From JAEUOS01 sp031423955 (GTDB lineage Bacteria; Pseudomonadota; Gammaproteobacteria; Burkholderiales; JAEUOS01): a stretch of 30,422 nt of DNA. Below, piece by piece: positions 7,585-16,296 of this stretch. Both the position numbers and the translations under genes were made by a program. Position 1 is the stretch's first letter, and each line of letters begins with the position of its first letter. Under the pieces are notes generated by a model. The model saw only the letters and a program-made list of their open reading frames with translations. It was not told where the DNA came from and did not search any database. The stretch is taken from contig JANPGJ010000520.1 of NCBI GenBank assembly GCA_031423955.1, positions 1 to 30,422 on the forward strand. Direction: 5' to 3'.

Positions 7585-8432
7585 TGGCCGAAGCCGGGGC
7601 GCGCGACCCCGATCCCGACCGCTACACCGTGCCCGGCCTGGAACGTGGGCTGCGCATCCTCGGCGAATTCAGTCGCGCCGAGCCGGTTCTGACCGCGCCG
7701 GAACTGGCGCGCCGGCTTGGCGTGCCGCGCTCCACGGTGTTCCGCCTGCTGGTCACGCTGGAGGGCTTGCACTTCGTCGAACGGACGCCCGACGGGCGCG
7801 CGTACCGTCTCGGGCTGGCGATCCTGCGCCTGGGCTTCGAGTATCTGGCGTCGCAGGACATCGTCGAACTGGGCCGGCCCCTGCTCGACAGCCTGCGCGA
7901 CGAGACCGGCTACGCCGCCAGTCTGGTGGTGCGCGATGGCCGCGACGTGGTCTACCTGCACCGTTCGGCTTCGCGCGCGCCGTTCGCCACCGCGGTCTCG
8001 GTGGGTACCCGCCTGCCGGTGCATGCGACGGTGTTCGGTCATGTCTTGCTGGGCGACCTGTCGCTCGGTGCGCTGCGCGCCCTGTATCCGGAGCCGCTCC
8101 TGGAAAGCCGCAGCCGCGATACCCCGCGCGACGCGGCGGCGCTGTTCGAGCAGGTGCAACAGGTGCGCCAGCGCGGCTGGGTGCTTGCAGCGGGGTTCTT
8201 CGAACCGCATATCTGCACCGTGGCCGCGCCGGTGCGCGGTCAGGACGGGCACATCGTCGCGGCGATCGGGCTCACCGTTCCCGGCGCCGAGATCGCCGCC
8301 GACAAGCGAGCGCCGCTGGTGGCGCAAATCTGCGGCAAGGCCGCGCAACTGTCGGCGCTGCTGGACTATCGTCGGCAAGCCGAGGATCAGCCGGCACCGG
8401 CAAAGTTGCGGGCAGTCGGGTCCGCGCCGTGA
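7584..8432 (+). CDS. IclR-family transcriptional regulator
   Basis: A 282-residue regulator with an N-terminal winged helix-turn-helix (about 14-78: VPGLERGLRIL, then LTAPELARRLGVPRSTVFRLLVTL and a wing ending in YRLG) and a C-terminal effector-binding IclR domain (about 95-260). The frame is open back to 7335, but ATG 7584 gives the usual family length and overlaps the stop of a possible leader ORF. IclR proteins sense aromatic or small organic acids and act as activators or repressors of adjacent catabolic genes. Being first in the thirteen-gene operon and divergent from the SDR operon, it probably controls both and itself. The exact start is uncertain by a few codons (GTG 7578 is also possible). 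Confidence 0.9.
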   Translation: MAEAGARDPDPDRYTVPGLERGLRILGEFSRAEPVLTAPELARRLGVPRSTVFRLLVTLEGLHFVERTPDGRAYRLGLAILRLGFEYLASQDIVELGRPLLDSLRDETGYAASLVVRDGRDVVYLHRSASRAPFATAVSVGTRLPVHATVFGHVLLGDLSLGALRALYPEPLLESRSRDTPRDAAALFEQVQQVRQRGWVLAAGFFEPHICTVAAPVRGQDGHIVAAIGLTVPGAEIAADKRAPLVAQICGKAAQLSALLDYRRQAEDQPAPAKLRAVGSAP

Positions 8433-8484
8433 TGCTCGTGCGCCAGGCCGGCCCGCGACCCCTGACACCCACCCGAAAGCTCCC

Positions 8485-10131
8485 ATGAAAGTTACCGTCG
8501 GATACGTGATTGCCGCCTTCCTCGAACGCTGCGGGGTCAAGGCCGCCTACGGCGTGATTTCGATTCACAACATGCCGATCCTGGACGCCATGGCCACGCG
8601 CGGCGCCATCCGCTTCGTCTCGGCGCGTGGCGAGGCCGGGGCGACCAGCATGGCCGACGCCTGTGCGCGCACCACCGGCATTCTCGGGGTATGCATCACC
8701 AGCACTGGCACCGCCGCCGGCAACGCCGCCGGCGGCATGGTCGAGGCGCTCACCGCCGGCACGCCGCTGTTGCACATCACCGGCCAGATCGAAGCCGCGT
8801 ATCTCGACCGCGACATGGCCTATATCCACGAGGCGCCCGACCAGCTTTCCATGCTCAAGGCTGTGTCCAAGCAGGCTTGGCGGGTGCGCAGCGCCGACAC
8901 CGCACTGGCCACGTTCAAGCAGGCGGTGCGCTGCGCGACGACCGCACCCGGCGGGCCGGTCAGCGTTGAAGTGCCAATCGATATCCAGGCGGCGCTGATC
9001 GATCTGCCCGACGACCTGGAGCCGCTGGCGCCGCTTACGGCCGCGCCGGTTGCGCGTGAGGTGGCCAGGCTGGCCGATGCCCTCGCGCAGGCGCGCCGCC
9101 CGCTGTTGTGGGTCGGCGGCGGCGCGCGCGGCGCAGGGAGCGCGGTGGCGCGCCTGCTGGCGCTGGGCTTCGGCGTGGTCAGCAGCACCCAGGGGCGCGG
9201 CATCGTGGCCGAAACCCATCCACAGTCGCTCGGCGCCTACAACGTCGCGCCGCCGGTCGAGGCGTTCTATGGCACCTGCGATGCGCTGCTGGTGGTCGGT
9301 TCGCGTCTGCGCGGCAACGAGACCTTGAAGTACCAGCTCAAGTTGCCGCAGCCGCTGTACCGCATCGATGCCGATCCCGGCGCCAATGGCCGCTGCTACC
9401 CGAATGCGCAGTTCGTCTGCGGCGATGCCGCCCTGACCCTGACCGCGCTGGCAGACAAACTGGAAGGCCGCATGAAGGTCGATGGCAACTTCGCCGCCGA
9501 CCTGCGCCGCGCGCACGACAAGGCCGTCGCAAGCCTGCGCGACGGTCTCGGTCCGTATGCCATGCTGGTCGACGCCGTGCAGGCCGCGGCCGGCACCCGA
9601 TTCAATTGGGTGCGCGACGTGACTGTATCCAACAGCACCTGGGGCAACCGTGAATTGCGCTTGGCCGGACCCCGTGCCGGGGTGCATGCACTGGGCGGCG
9701 GCATCGGCTTGGGCCTGGCGATGGCGATTGGCGCGGCCACCGGCGCGGCGGCTTACGCCAGTGGCAACAAGACCTTGCTGTTGGCCGGTGACGGCGGCTT
9801 CGTGCTCAACCTGGGGGAACTGGCCTGCGCGGTGCAGGAGGCGGCCGACTTCACTGTGATCCTGATGAACGACCAGAGTTACGGTGTGATCAAGAACATC
9901 CAGGATGCGCAATATGGCGGGCGCCGCGTCTATGCCGAACTGCACACGCCCGACTATGCATTACTGGCGCAATCGCTCAAATTCGAACACCGGCGCGTGG
10001 GGAGCCTGGCCGACGCACCGGCGATGCTGGCGGAGCTCGCGCGCTTTCCGGGCCCCAAGATGCTCGAAGTCGACATGCTTGCCGTGGGCGCGTTCAAGAC
10101 CGCGTTCGCCGGCCCGCCGGTCAAGGTCTAA
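8485..10131 (+). CDS. ThDP-dependent enzyme, acetolactate synthase/benzoylformate decarboxylase-like
   Basis: A 548-residue thiamine-diphosphate enzyme with the usual three domains: N-terminal Pyr domain with the cofactor-activating Glu50 in ARGEAGA, a central domain (about 190-330), and a C-terminal PP domain with GDG at 435-437 and Asn462 (GDG-X24-N), the Mg/diphosphate motif. The frame is open far upstream, overlapping the IclR gene, but the domain begins at MKVTVGYVIAAFLERCGV, so ATG 8485 is used. The family decarboxylates 2-oxo acids or joins them to aldehydes. The aldehyde dehydrogenase gene starts 2 nt after its stop, which favours a decarboxylase making an aldehyde. It is a divergent family member; true acetolactate synthase is unlikely because no regulatory subunit is present. 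Confidence 0.88.
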   Translation: MKVTVGYVIAAFLERCGVKAAYGVISIHNMPILDAMATRGAIRFVSARGEAGATSMADACARTTGILGVCITSTGTAAGNAAGGMVEALTAGTPLLHITGQIEAAYLDRDMAYIHEAPDQLSMLKAVSKQAWRVRSADTALATFKQAVRCATTAPGGPVSVEVPIDIQAALIDLPDDLEPLAPLTAAPVAREVARLADALAQARRPLLWVGGGARGAGSAVARLLALGFGVVSSTQGRGIVAETHPQSLGAYNVAPPVEAFYGTCDALLVVGSRLRGNETLKYQLKLPQPLYRIDADPGANGRCYPNAQFVCGDAALTLTALADKLEGRMKVDGNFAADLRRAHDKAVASLRDGLGPYAMLVDAVQAAAGTRFNWVRDVTVSNSTWGNRELRLAGPRAGVHALGGGIGLGLAMAIGAATGAAAYASGNKTLLLAGDGGFVLNLGELACAVQEAADFTVILMNDQSYGVIKNIQDAQYGGRRVYAELHTPDYALLAQSLKFEHRRVGSLADAPAMLAELARFPGPKMLEVDMLAVGAFKTAFAGPPVKV

Positions 10132-10133
10132 TC

Positions 10134-11630
10134 GTGAAAGATCCCCTGCAGCAACAACTGCCGCAGGCCGACCTGCCGATCTGCGTCGCCGGCGAATGGC
10201 GGCGCGGACGCGGCCATGCCTACACCAGCATCTATCCGGCCGATGGCAGCGTCAGCGCCGAGTTGCATGCCGCCAGCGCTGCCGACGCCACCGAGGCGGT
10301 CGAACGGGCCGATGAAGCCTTCCGCCGCACCGATTGGGCCAGCCGCAAGCCGCATGAGCGGGCACGCGTGCTCTACCGCGTGGCCGACGGCATCCGCGCG
10401 CGGCGCGAAGAGCTGGCGCAGTGGCAACGGCGCGACAACGGCAAGCCGATCAACGAGACCCGCGCTTTAGTCGACAGCGCCGCTGCTACCTTCCAGTTTT
10501 TCGGCGCCGCCTGCGAGACCCTCGAAGACCAGTTGACACCGATGCGCGGCGACCAGCTCACCATGAGCGTCCATCAACCCATGGGCGTGGTGGCCGCCAT
10601 CACGCCGTGGAATTCGCCGATCGCCAGCGAAGCGCAGAAGATGGCGCCGGCGCTGGCCGCCGGCAACGCGGTGGTGGTCAAGCCCGCCGAGATTACACCC
10701 TTGATGGCGCTCGAACTGGCGCGCATCTGTGAGGCCGCCGGCGTGCCGGCGGGCATTATCAGCGTGCTGCCGGGCAAGGGCTCGGTGGTGGGCGACGTGC
10801 TGGTCAAGCATCCGCTGGTGCGGCGCGTATCGTTTACCGGCGGCACCGCCACCGGGCGCGGCATCGCCCATGTGGCGGCCGACAAGATGATGCCGGTGTC
10901 ACTCGAACTGGGCGGCAAGTCGCCGACCATGGTGTTCGACGATTGCGACCTCGACCATGCCGTCGCCGGCGTGCTGTTCGGCATCTTCAGTTCGTCAGGC
11001 GAATCGTGCATCGCCGGCTCGCGCCTGTTCGTGCAGCGCGGCTTGTATGCCGAATTCATGCAGCGTCTGGTGCGCGGCGCGGCCGCGCTGCGGGTCGGCG
11101 ACCCGGTCTCGGAGCGTACGCAAATGGGGCCGCTGGTGAGCGTTGCGCACCGCGACAGCGTTGAGCGCTACGTGGCGCGCGGCCTGGCCGATGGCGGGCG
11201 CCTCGCCACCGGCGGCGCGCGGCCGCAGGGTGACGGGCGCGAGGCCGGCTGCTACTACCAGCCGACCATCATCGAGGGCCTGGCCAACGACAGCCCGATC
11301 TGCCGCGAAGAGATTTTCGGCCCGGTGCTGGTGGCCCTGCCGTTCGACGATGAAGACGACTTGCTGGCGCAGGCCAACGATAGCGTCTATGCCCTGGCCG
11401 CCGGCATCTGGAGCCGCGACTACAAGCGCGCCTGGCGCATCGGCCGCGCGGTACAGGCCGGCACCGTATGGATCAATACCTACAAGCAATTCTCGATCGC
11501 CACGCCGTTTGGCGGCTGGCGCGACAGCGGCATCGGCCGCGAAAAGGGCCGCCTGGGCATTCTGGAATACATGGAGCAAAAAAGTCTTTACTGGGGCATG
11601 AATGTTGCACCCTTGCCCTGGGCCGCCTGA
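10134..11630 (+). CDS. Aldehyde dehydrogenase (NAD(P)+)
   Basis: A 498-residue ALDH-superfamily enzyme with the complete catalytic set: Asn160 in PWNSP, Glu258 in LELGGKSP and nucleophile Cys292 in SGESCIAGSR, along with the SFTGG cofactor motif and the late EEIFGPV segment. It oxidises an aldehyde to a carboxylate (or semialdehyde to diacid). The start is GTG 10134, 2 nt after the preceding stop, so translation is likely coupled to the ThDP enzyme. Together they could turn a 2-oxo acid into the acid one carbon shorter, as in the mandelate pathway; it could also serve the semialdehyde made by ring cleavage. Confidence 0.95.
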   Translation: MKDPLQQQLPQADLPICVAGEWRRGRGHAYTSIYPADGSVSAELHAASAADATEAVERADEAFRRTDWASRKPHERARVLYRVADGIRARREELAQWQRRDNGKPINETRALVDSAAATFQFFGAACETLEDQLTPMRGDQLTMSVHQPMGVVAAITPWNSPIASEAQKMAPALAAGNAVVVKPAEITPLMALELARICEAAGVPAGIISVLPGKGSVVGDVLVKHPLVRRVSFTGGTATGRGIAHVAADKMMPVSLELGGKSPTMVFDDCDLDHAVAGVLFGIFSSSGESCIAGSRLFVQRGLYAEFMQRLVRGAAALRVGDPVSERTQMGPLVSVAHRDSVERYVARGLADGGRLATGGARPQGDGREAGCYYQPTIIEGLANDSPICREEIFGPVLVALPFDDEDDLLAQANDSVYALAAGIWSRDYKRAWRIGRAVQAGTVWINTYKQFSIATPFGGWRDSGIGREKGRLGILEYMEQKSLYWGMNVAPLPWAA

Positions 11631-11690
11631 AACCCACCACGCAACGTCTCAGACCTTCGACCCCGCATCCATTCACAGGAGCCATATCGC

Positions 11691-12677
11691 ATGAAGCCTA
11701 CCCTCAGTCACGCGCTAACCCTTTCCGCCGCTGCGCTTGCCGTGCTGGCGGCAGGCCCGGTTGCCGCGCAGGCCTGGCCCAGCGCCAAACCGGTCACCAT
11801 CGTGGTGTCGTACCCGGCCGGTGGCGACACTGACGCCATCGGGCGCGCCTACGCCGAGAAACTCGCCGCGCGCATCGGACAACAGGTGATCATTGACAAC
11901 CGGCCCGGCGCCAGCGGCATGATCGGCAACGCCTCGGTGGCCAAGGCGCCGGCCGACGGCTATACGCTGCTGTTCACGCCCAGCACCTTTCCGATCGCCC
12001 AGCATGTGCTCAAGGCCGGGCCCGGCGTCGCCCATGATGTGGTCAAGGATTTCACGCCGATCATCAAGACCGGCAACATCCCGCTCCTGATCGTTGCTTC
12101 GCCCAGTGTCGGCGTCAAGGATGCGAGGCAATTGATCGCCGACGCCAAGGCCGGCAAGACCTACTCCTACGGCAGCCCCGGTTCCGGCTCGCCCATGCAC
12201 ATCGCCGGCGAGATGCTCAACAAAGCCGCCGGCATCAAGATCAACCACGTGCCTTACAAGGGTGTGGCGCCGGTGGTGACCGATACTCTTGGCGGGCACG
12301 TCACCGTGGGCTGGATCACCCCGGGCGCGGTCGGCCAGTATGTGACATCCGGCAAGCTGATACCGCTGGCGGTGGCCGAATTGCAGCGCACCAAGCTGAT
12401 GCCGAACGTGCCGACCCTGATCGAGCTCGGTTACAAGGACCTGGACATCAGCGCCTGGATGGGGCTGCTCGGGCCCCGCGGCATGCCGCCTGAAATCGTG
12501 CGCTCGATCAACGTGCACATGAATGAGGTGCTGAAAATGCCCGACGTGATGGCGCGCATGGCCACGCTTGGTATCGAGCCGATTGGCGGAGAACCTGCGG
12601 TACTGGTCAAGCAGATCGCGGCCGACGACGAACGCTTCGGCCGGCTGGTCAAGGAATTCGGCATCAAGGCCGAATAG
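11691..12677 (+). CDS. Bug/TctC-family substrate-binding protein
   Basis: A complete 328-residue periplasmic binding protein. The signal peptide ends at about residue 27 (PVAAQA then WPSAKPV). Family signatures: VVSYPAGGDTDAIGR (ligand loop), IDNRPGASGMIGN, NHVPYKGVAPV and LMPNVPTLIELG. An AGGAG lies about 10 nt before the start. It sits inside the catabolic operon between the aldehyde dehydrogenase and the VOC protein, so it probably binds the pathway substrate or a related acid, either for uptake by a permease encoded elsewhere or for sensing. Confidence 0.95.
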   Translation: MKPTLSHALTLSAAALAVLAAGPVAAQAWPSAKPVTIVVSYPAGGDTDAIGRAYAEKLAARIGQQVIIDNRPGASGMIGNASVAKAPADGYTLLFTPSTFPIAQHVLKAGPGVAHDVVKDFTPIIKTGNIPLLIVASPSVGVKDARQLIADAKAGKTYSYGSPGSGSPMHIAGEMLNKAAGIKINHVPYKGVAPVVTDTLGGHVTVGWITPGAVGQYVTSGKLIPLAVAELQRTKLMPNVPTLIELGYKDLDISAWMGLLGPRGMPPEIVRSINVHMNEVLKMPDVMARMATLGIEPIGGEPAVLVKQIAADDERFGRLVKEFGIKAE

Positions 12678-12694
12678 AACGCGGGGCGGAGCGC

Positions 12695-13651
12695 ATGAGC
12701 ATTCTCGGTATCGACGAAATCACCTACGGCGCGGCCGACCTCGACACCTGCCGGCGTTTTTTCGCTGACTGGGGTTTGAAGCTGGTACAGGACGCCGACA
12801 ACCGCCTGGTGTTCGAATCGCTCAACGGCTGCCGCGTGCTGGTGGCCGATCCGGCGCATGCCTCGTTGCCGGCAGCAATCGAAGACGGGCCGACCCTGCG
12901 CGAAGTCGTTTGGGGCGTCAGCGACGCGGCCAGCTTTTCCGCAATGCGTGAACGGCTGCGCAACACGCCCGGATTCGTCGATAGCGGTACGCGCGTCGGC
13001 TGCACCGATCCCAACGGCTTCGCGGTGCGCTTCCAGGTCAGCGTGAAGCGTGCCGTGCAGGTGCGCGGCACACCCGCCAACACCTGGGACCAGCGAGCGC
13101 GGGTGGATGAGCGTGGCGCCATCTATGAGCGCGCCACCCCGATCGAGGTCGGCCATGTGGTGTTCTTCGTGCCCGATCTGGCGGCCACCGAAGCGTTTTA
13201 CGCCGAGTTGGGTTTTGTAGCCTCCGATCGTTACCCCGGGCGCGGTGCCTTCATGCGCTGCGCGCCGCGCGGCGGGCACCACGACCTGTTTCTGCTCTCG
13301 ACCCCTGACGGCAAGCGCGGTTTGAATCACGTGGCGTTCACGGTGCGCGATATCCACGAGGTATTCGGCGGCGGGCTGCAGTTCAGTCGCTGCGGCTGGG
13401 ACACCCAGCTGGGCCCCGGCAGGCACCCGATTTCGTCCGCCTACTTCTGGTACTTTCGCAATCCGGCCGGCGGGCTCATCGAGTACTACGCGGATGAAGA
13501 CGAGTTGACAGAAGCATGGCTGCCGCGTGACTTCGAACCCGGCCCGACCATGTTCGCCGAATGGGCGGTCGATGGCGGCATCGACGGCCACACGCGGCGC
13601 CAGAAGGGCCGTCAGAACGACGGCAAGTTCCTGACCGACAAACCGCACTAA
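12695..13651 (+). CDS. Two-domain VOC protein with extradiol ring-cleavage dioxygenase motifs
   Basis: A 318-residue protein made of two vicinal-oxygen-chelate modules (about 5-115 and 150-270). The second module holds His154 (VGHVVFF), His212 (LNHVAF) and Glu263 (LIEYY), the spacing of the 2-His-1-Glu iron site of type I extradiol dioxygenases such as BphC. Second-shell residues of that family also seem present: the HH pair at 195-196, His244 in GRHPISSAY and Tyr250. It therefore probably opens a catechol- or hydroquinone-like ring with O2. A GGAG site lies close to the start and the gap to the previous gene is 17 nt. A tail of about 45 residues past the second module is basic at its end. 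Glyoxalase-like isomerase activity is a weaker alternative. Confidence 0.85.
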   Translation: MSILGIDEITYGAADLDTCRRFFADWGLKLVQDADNRLVFESLNGCRVLVADPAHASLPAAIEDGPTLREVVWGVSDAASFSAMRERLRNTPGFVDSGTRVGCTDPNGFAVRFQVSVKRAVQVRGTPANTWDQRARVDERGAIYERATPIEVGHVVFFVPDLAATEAFYAELGFVASDRYPGRGAFMRCAPRGGHHDLFLLSTPDGKRGLNHVAFTVRDIHEVFGGGLQFSRCGWDTQLGPGRHPISSAYFWYFRNPAGGLIEYYADEDELTEAWLPRDFEPGPTMFAEWAVDGGIDGHTRRQKGRQNDGKFLTDKPH

Positions 13652-13674
13652 GCCTGCATATTGGACACAAGCGC

Positions 13675-14670
13675 ATGACCACCCGCCGCCCGACCTCATT
13701 GCGCAGCGCCCTCTTTGGTGCGCTGGCCATCGCCGCTTGCATGCTCCCGCATGGCGCCGCACATGCACAACCTGCGGGCAAGCAGCTGACCATCGTAGTC
13801 CCATTCCCCGCCGGCGCCGGCCCCGATCTGGCCGCGCGCGTGCTGGGCGAAAAATTGGCGGTGCGCTTAGCGCGCGCGGTGGTGGTCGAGAATCGTCCTG
13901 GCGTCGGCGGACTGCTGGGGGCTGGCGCGGTGGCCAAGGCGGCACCCGACGGCAGCACCCTGCTGCTGGCGCCGAACACGTTGGCAATCTCACCGCATGT
14001 GCTGCCCAAAGGCGCCGGTGGCGGCATCGATGTGCAAAAGGACCTGGCGCCGATCGTCGCGGTGGCCACCACGCCGATGCTGATCGTCGCCAACCCGACC
14101 CTGGGCGCCACCACGATCGAACAACTGGTTGCACTTGCCAAAGCCAAACCCGAGCTTGCCTTCGGCAGCGCCGGCAACGGCTCGCCGATGCACTTCGCCG
14201 GTGAAATGTTCGCCAGCGCCGCCGGCCTCAAGATGACGCATGTGCCGTATCGCGGCGTGGCACCTTCGGTGACCGCCGCCATCGGCGGCGAGGTCAAGCT
14301 CTTGTTCGTGGCCTTGGGCGGTGCCGCACAACACCTCGAATCCGGCCGCTTGCTGGCGTTGGCGGTGGCCGAGCGCGCGCGCACGCCGCTCGTGCCCAAT
14401 GTGCCCACGCTCACCGAGCGTGGCATCAAGGGGGTGGAAGTCAACGCCTGGTACGGCGTGTTCTCAGCCGCGGCCACGCCGGCGGCGGCCATCGCCGCCT
14501 TGAATGAGGCTTTCAACGAAGCGGTGCGCCAGAGCGATGCGCGCAAGCGCCTGTCCGATTCCGGGATTGAACTGCGTGGCGGCACGCCGCAGGAACTGGC
14601 CGCGCTGATGCGTGAGGATGACCAGCGCTACGGCCGCATCGCGCGCGAACTCAAGATCACCGCCGACTGA
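13675..14670 (+). CDS. Bug/TctC-family substrate-binding protein
   Basis: A second complete binding protein in the catabolic operon, 331 residues. The frame opens at 13561 but the signal peptide starts at ATG 13675 (MTTRRPTS, hydrophobic core, cleavage near AAHA at 31). Family signatures: VVPFPAGAGPDLAAR, VENRPGVGGLLG, THVPYRGVAPS and LVPNVPTLTERG. It differs clearly from the protein at 11691-12677, so this is an old duplication or separate recruitment rather than a recent copy. Two binding proteins in one operon may mean two ligands, for instance substrate and intermediate. Confidence 0.95.
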   Translation: MTTRRPTSLRSALFGALAIAACMLPHGAAHAQPAGKQLTIVVPFPAGAGPDLAARVLGEKLAVRLARAVVVENRPGVGGLLGAGAVAKAAPDGSTLLLAPNTLAISPHVLPKGAGGGIDVQKDLAPIVAVATTPMLIVANPTLGATTIEQLVALAKAKPELAFGSAGNGSPMHFAGEMFASAAGLKMTHVPYRGVAPSVTAAIGGEVKLLFVALGGAAQHLESGRLLALAVAERARTPLVPNVPTLTERGIKGVEVNAWYGVFSAAATPAAAIAALNEAFNEAVRQSDARKRLSDSGIELRGGTPQELAALMREDDQRYGRIARELKITAD

Positions 14671-14708
14671 AGTTTCGCCCGCCACCGAGCAAGGAAACTT
14701 AACCGCCC

Positions 14709-15944
14709 ATGTCCGAGTCCCGCTGCTTTGTGATCGTTGGCGCCGGCCAGGCCGGCCGCTGGCTCGCGCTGACCTTGCGCGAACACGGCTTCGCCGGGCG
14801 CATCGTCTGGTTCGGCGACGAGGCGCATGCGCCGTATGAGCGCCCGCCCTTGTCCAAGGCGGTGCTCAAGGAAGACCAGGGTTTTGAGCGACTGGTGCTG
14901 TTGCCGGAGCCGAAGTGGAGCGAGCTTGCGATCGATTGGCGGCCCGGTGAGCGCGTGGTGGCAGTCGATCGCGCGGCGCGCACGGTGCAGTCGGCCGGCG
15001 GCGAGTCCGTTGCCTATGACGCCCTCTTTCTTGCCAATGGCGGCAGGGCGCGCACCTTGCCTGGGCTGGCTCCGCACCCGCGCGTGCTGACCTTGCGCAC
15101 CTATGAAGACGCGCTTCTACTGAAGCGGGCGATCGGCGCGGCGCGTCATGTGCTGGTGCTGGGCGGCGGCTGGATCGGGCTTGAGGTGGCCGCCTCCGCA
15201 CGCATGCTGGAACGCGAGGTGACGGTGATCGAAGCCGCGCCACGTCTGTGCATGCGCACCGTGCCGGCCTGCGTTTCCGCCCATTTGCTGGAGACGCACA
15301 CCGCGCGCGGCGTCAGGGTATTGCTTGGCGACGCGGTGCGTGAAGTGGTGCCGGGTGACGACGGCGTCGCACTCCATCTTGCCAGTGGTGCCCGGCTCAC
15401 GGGCGACCTGCTGGTGGTCGGCATCGGCCTCGTCGCAGCCGACGAACTGGCGGCGGCGGCCGGCCTCGCGGTCGGCAACGGTGTCTTGACCGATGCCTGT
15501 GGTCGCACTGCCGACCCGGCGATTTTCGCCGTTGGCGATGTTGCCAATGCGGCGCGCGCCAATGGCACGCGCCTGCGCATCGAGTCATGGGAAAACGCGC
15601 AGCGCGGCGCGGTGGCCGCGGCCAAGGCCGCACTGGGCATTTCCCACGACACAGAAGCCGACGGCCCGCCGTGGTTCTGGTCCGATCAGTACGACGACAA
15701 CCTGCAACTGCTGGGCTTGCCCGATGATTCGATGCAGGTGATCGAACGGCAAGTCCCGGCCAAGCGCTCGCGCCTGTTCTTTTTCTGCGAGGGGCCAAGG
15801 GTGCGCGCGGTGGCCGCGGTCAACGCCGGGCGTGATATGCGGGTGGTGCGCCGGTGGATCGCGCAAGACAGCTATCCGGCACTGGATGCGCTGATCGACC
15901 CCGCCGCCGATCTCAACAAGCTGCCGGTATCAAGCGCCGGCTGA
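14709..15944 (+). CDS. FAD-dependent NAD(P)H:ferredoxin reductase of a Rieske oxygenase system
   Basis: A 411-residue flavoprotein of the glutathione-reductase fold used by BphA4/CamA-like ferredoxin reductases. The FAD motif VGAGQAG lies at about 10-16, the NAD(P)H motif LGGGWIG at about 150-156, and the second FAD contact IFAVGDVANA near 270-280; APYERPPLSK at 41-50 is a hallmark of this subfamily. It passes electrons from NAD(P)H to the ferredoxin encoded 19 nt downstream, which feeds the oxygenase at 16613-17656. All redox parts of the oxygenase are thus in one stretch. Confidence 0.93.
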   Translation: MSESRCFVIVGAGQAGRWLALTLREHGFAGRIVWFGDEAHAPYERPPLSKAVLKEDQGFERLVLLPEPKWSELAIDWRPGERVVAVDRAARTVQSAGGESVAYDALFLANGGRARTLPGLAPHPRVLTLRTYEDALLLKRAIGAARHVLVLGGGWIGLEVAASARMLEREVTVIEAAPRLCMRTVPACVSAHLLETHTARGVRVLLGDAVREVVPGDDGVALHLASGARLTGDLLVVGIGLVAADELAAAAGLAVGNGVLTDACGRTADPAIFAVGDVANAARANGTRLRIESWENAQRGAVAAAKAALGISHDTEADGPPWFWSDQYDDNLQLLGLPDDSMQVIERQVPAKRSRLFFFCEGPRVRAVAAVNAGRDMRVVRRWIAQDSYPALDALIDPAADLNKLPVSSAG

Positions 15945-15963
15945 TCATCGAAAGGAAGAATTC

Positions 15964-16281
15964 ATGAGTGACTGGACCACCGTCGGGCAGCGCGATCAAG
16001 TCGAACCCGAAGCGCCGCTGGGCGTGACCGTGGGCACGCAGAAAATCGGCATTTACGATGTCGATGGCAGCCTGCATGCCGCCGAGGATATCTGCCCGCA
16101 TGCCGCGGCGCTACTCACCCAGGGCTTTGCTGAAGGCTGCGAAGTCGAATGCCCACTGCACAACGCGGTGTTCGATGTGACGACCGGCAAACACCTGCGC
16201 GGCGAACCCTGCCGCGACTTGAAAACCTTTCCGGTGCGCGTGGTCGGCCAGGAAATCCAGGTCCAGATTGCCGCAGCGTAG
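15964..16281 (+). CDS. Rieske-type [2Fe-2S] ferredoxin
   Basis: A 105-residue soluble Rieske ferredoxin. The cluster ligands are Cys44 and His46 (CPH) and Cys63 and His66 (CPLH), followed by the FDVTTG turn common in this family. The start has an AAGGA site. It shuttles single electrons from the FAD reductase upstream to the Rieske cluster of the oxygenase alpha subunit; the three genes lie in order with gaps of under 20 nt. Confidence 0.95.
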   Translation: MSDWTTVGQRDQVEPEAPLGVTVGTQKIGIYDVDGSLHAAEDICPHAAALLTQGFAEGCEVECPLHNAVFDVTTGKHLRGEPCRDLKTFPVRVVGQEIQVQIAAA

Positions 16282-16296
16282 ACAGGAGAAGAAACC

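Noticed and set aside
7717..8484. Upstream extension of the ThDP enzyme frame over the IclR gene
   Set aside because: The extension is a shadow of the IclR coding frame; the ThDP domain begins at 8485.
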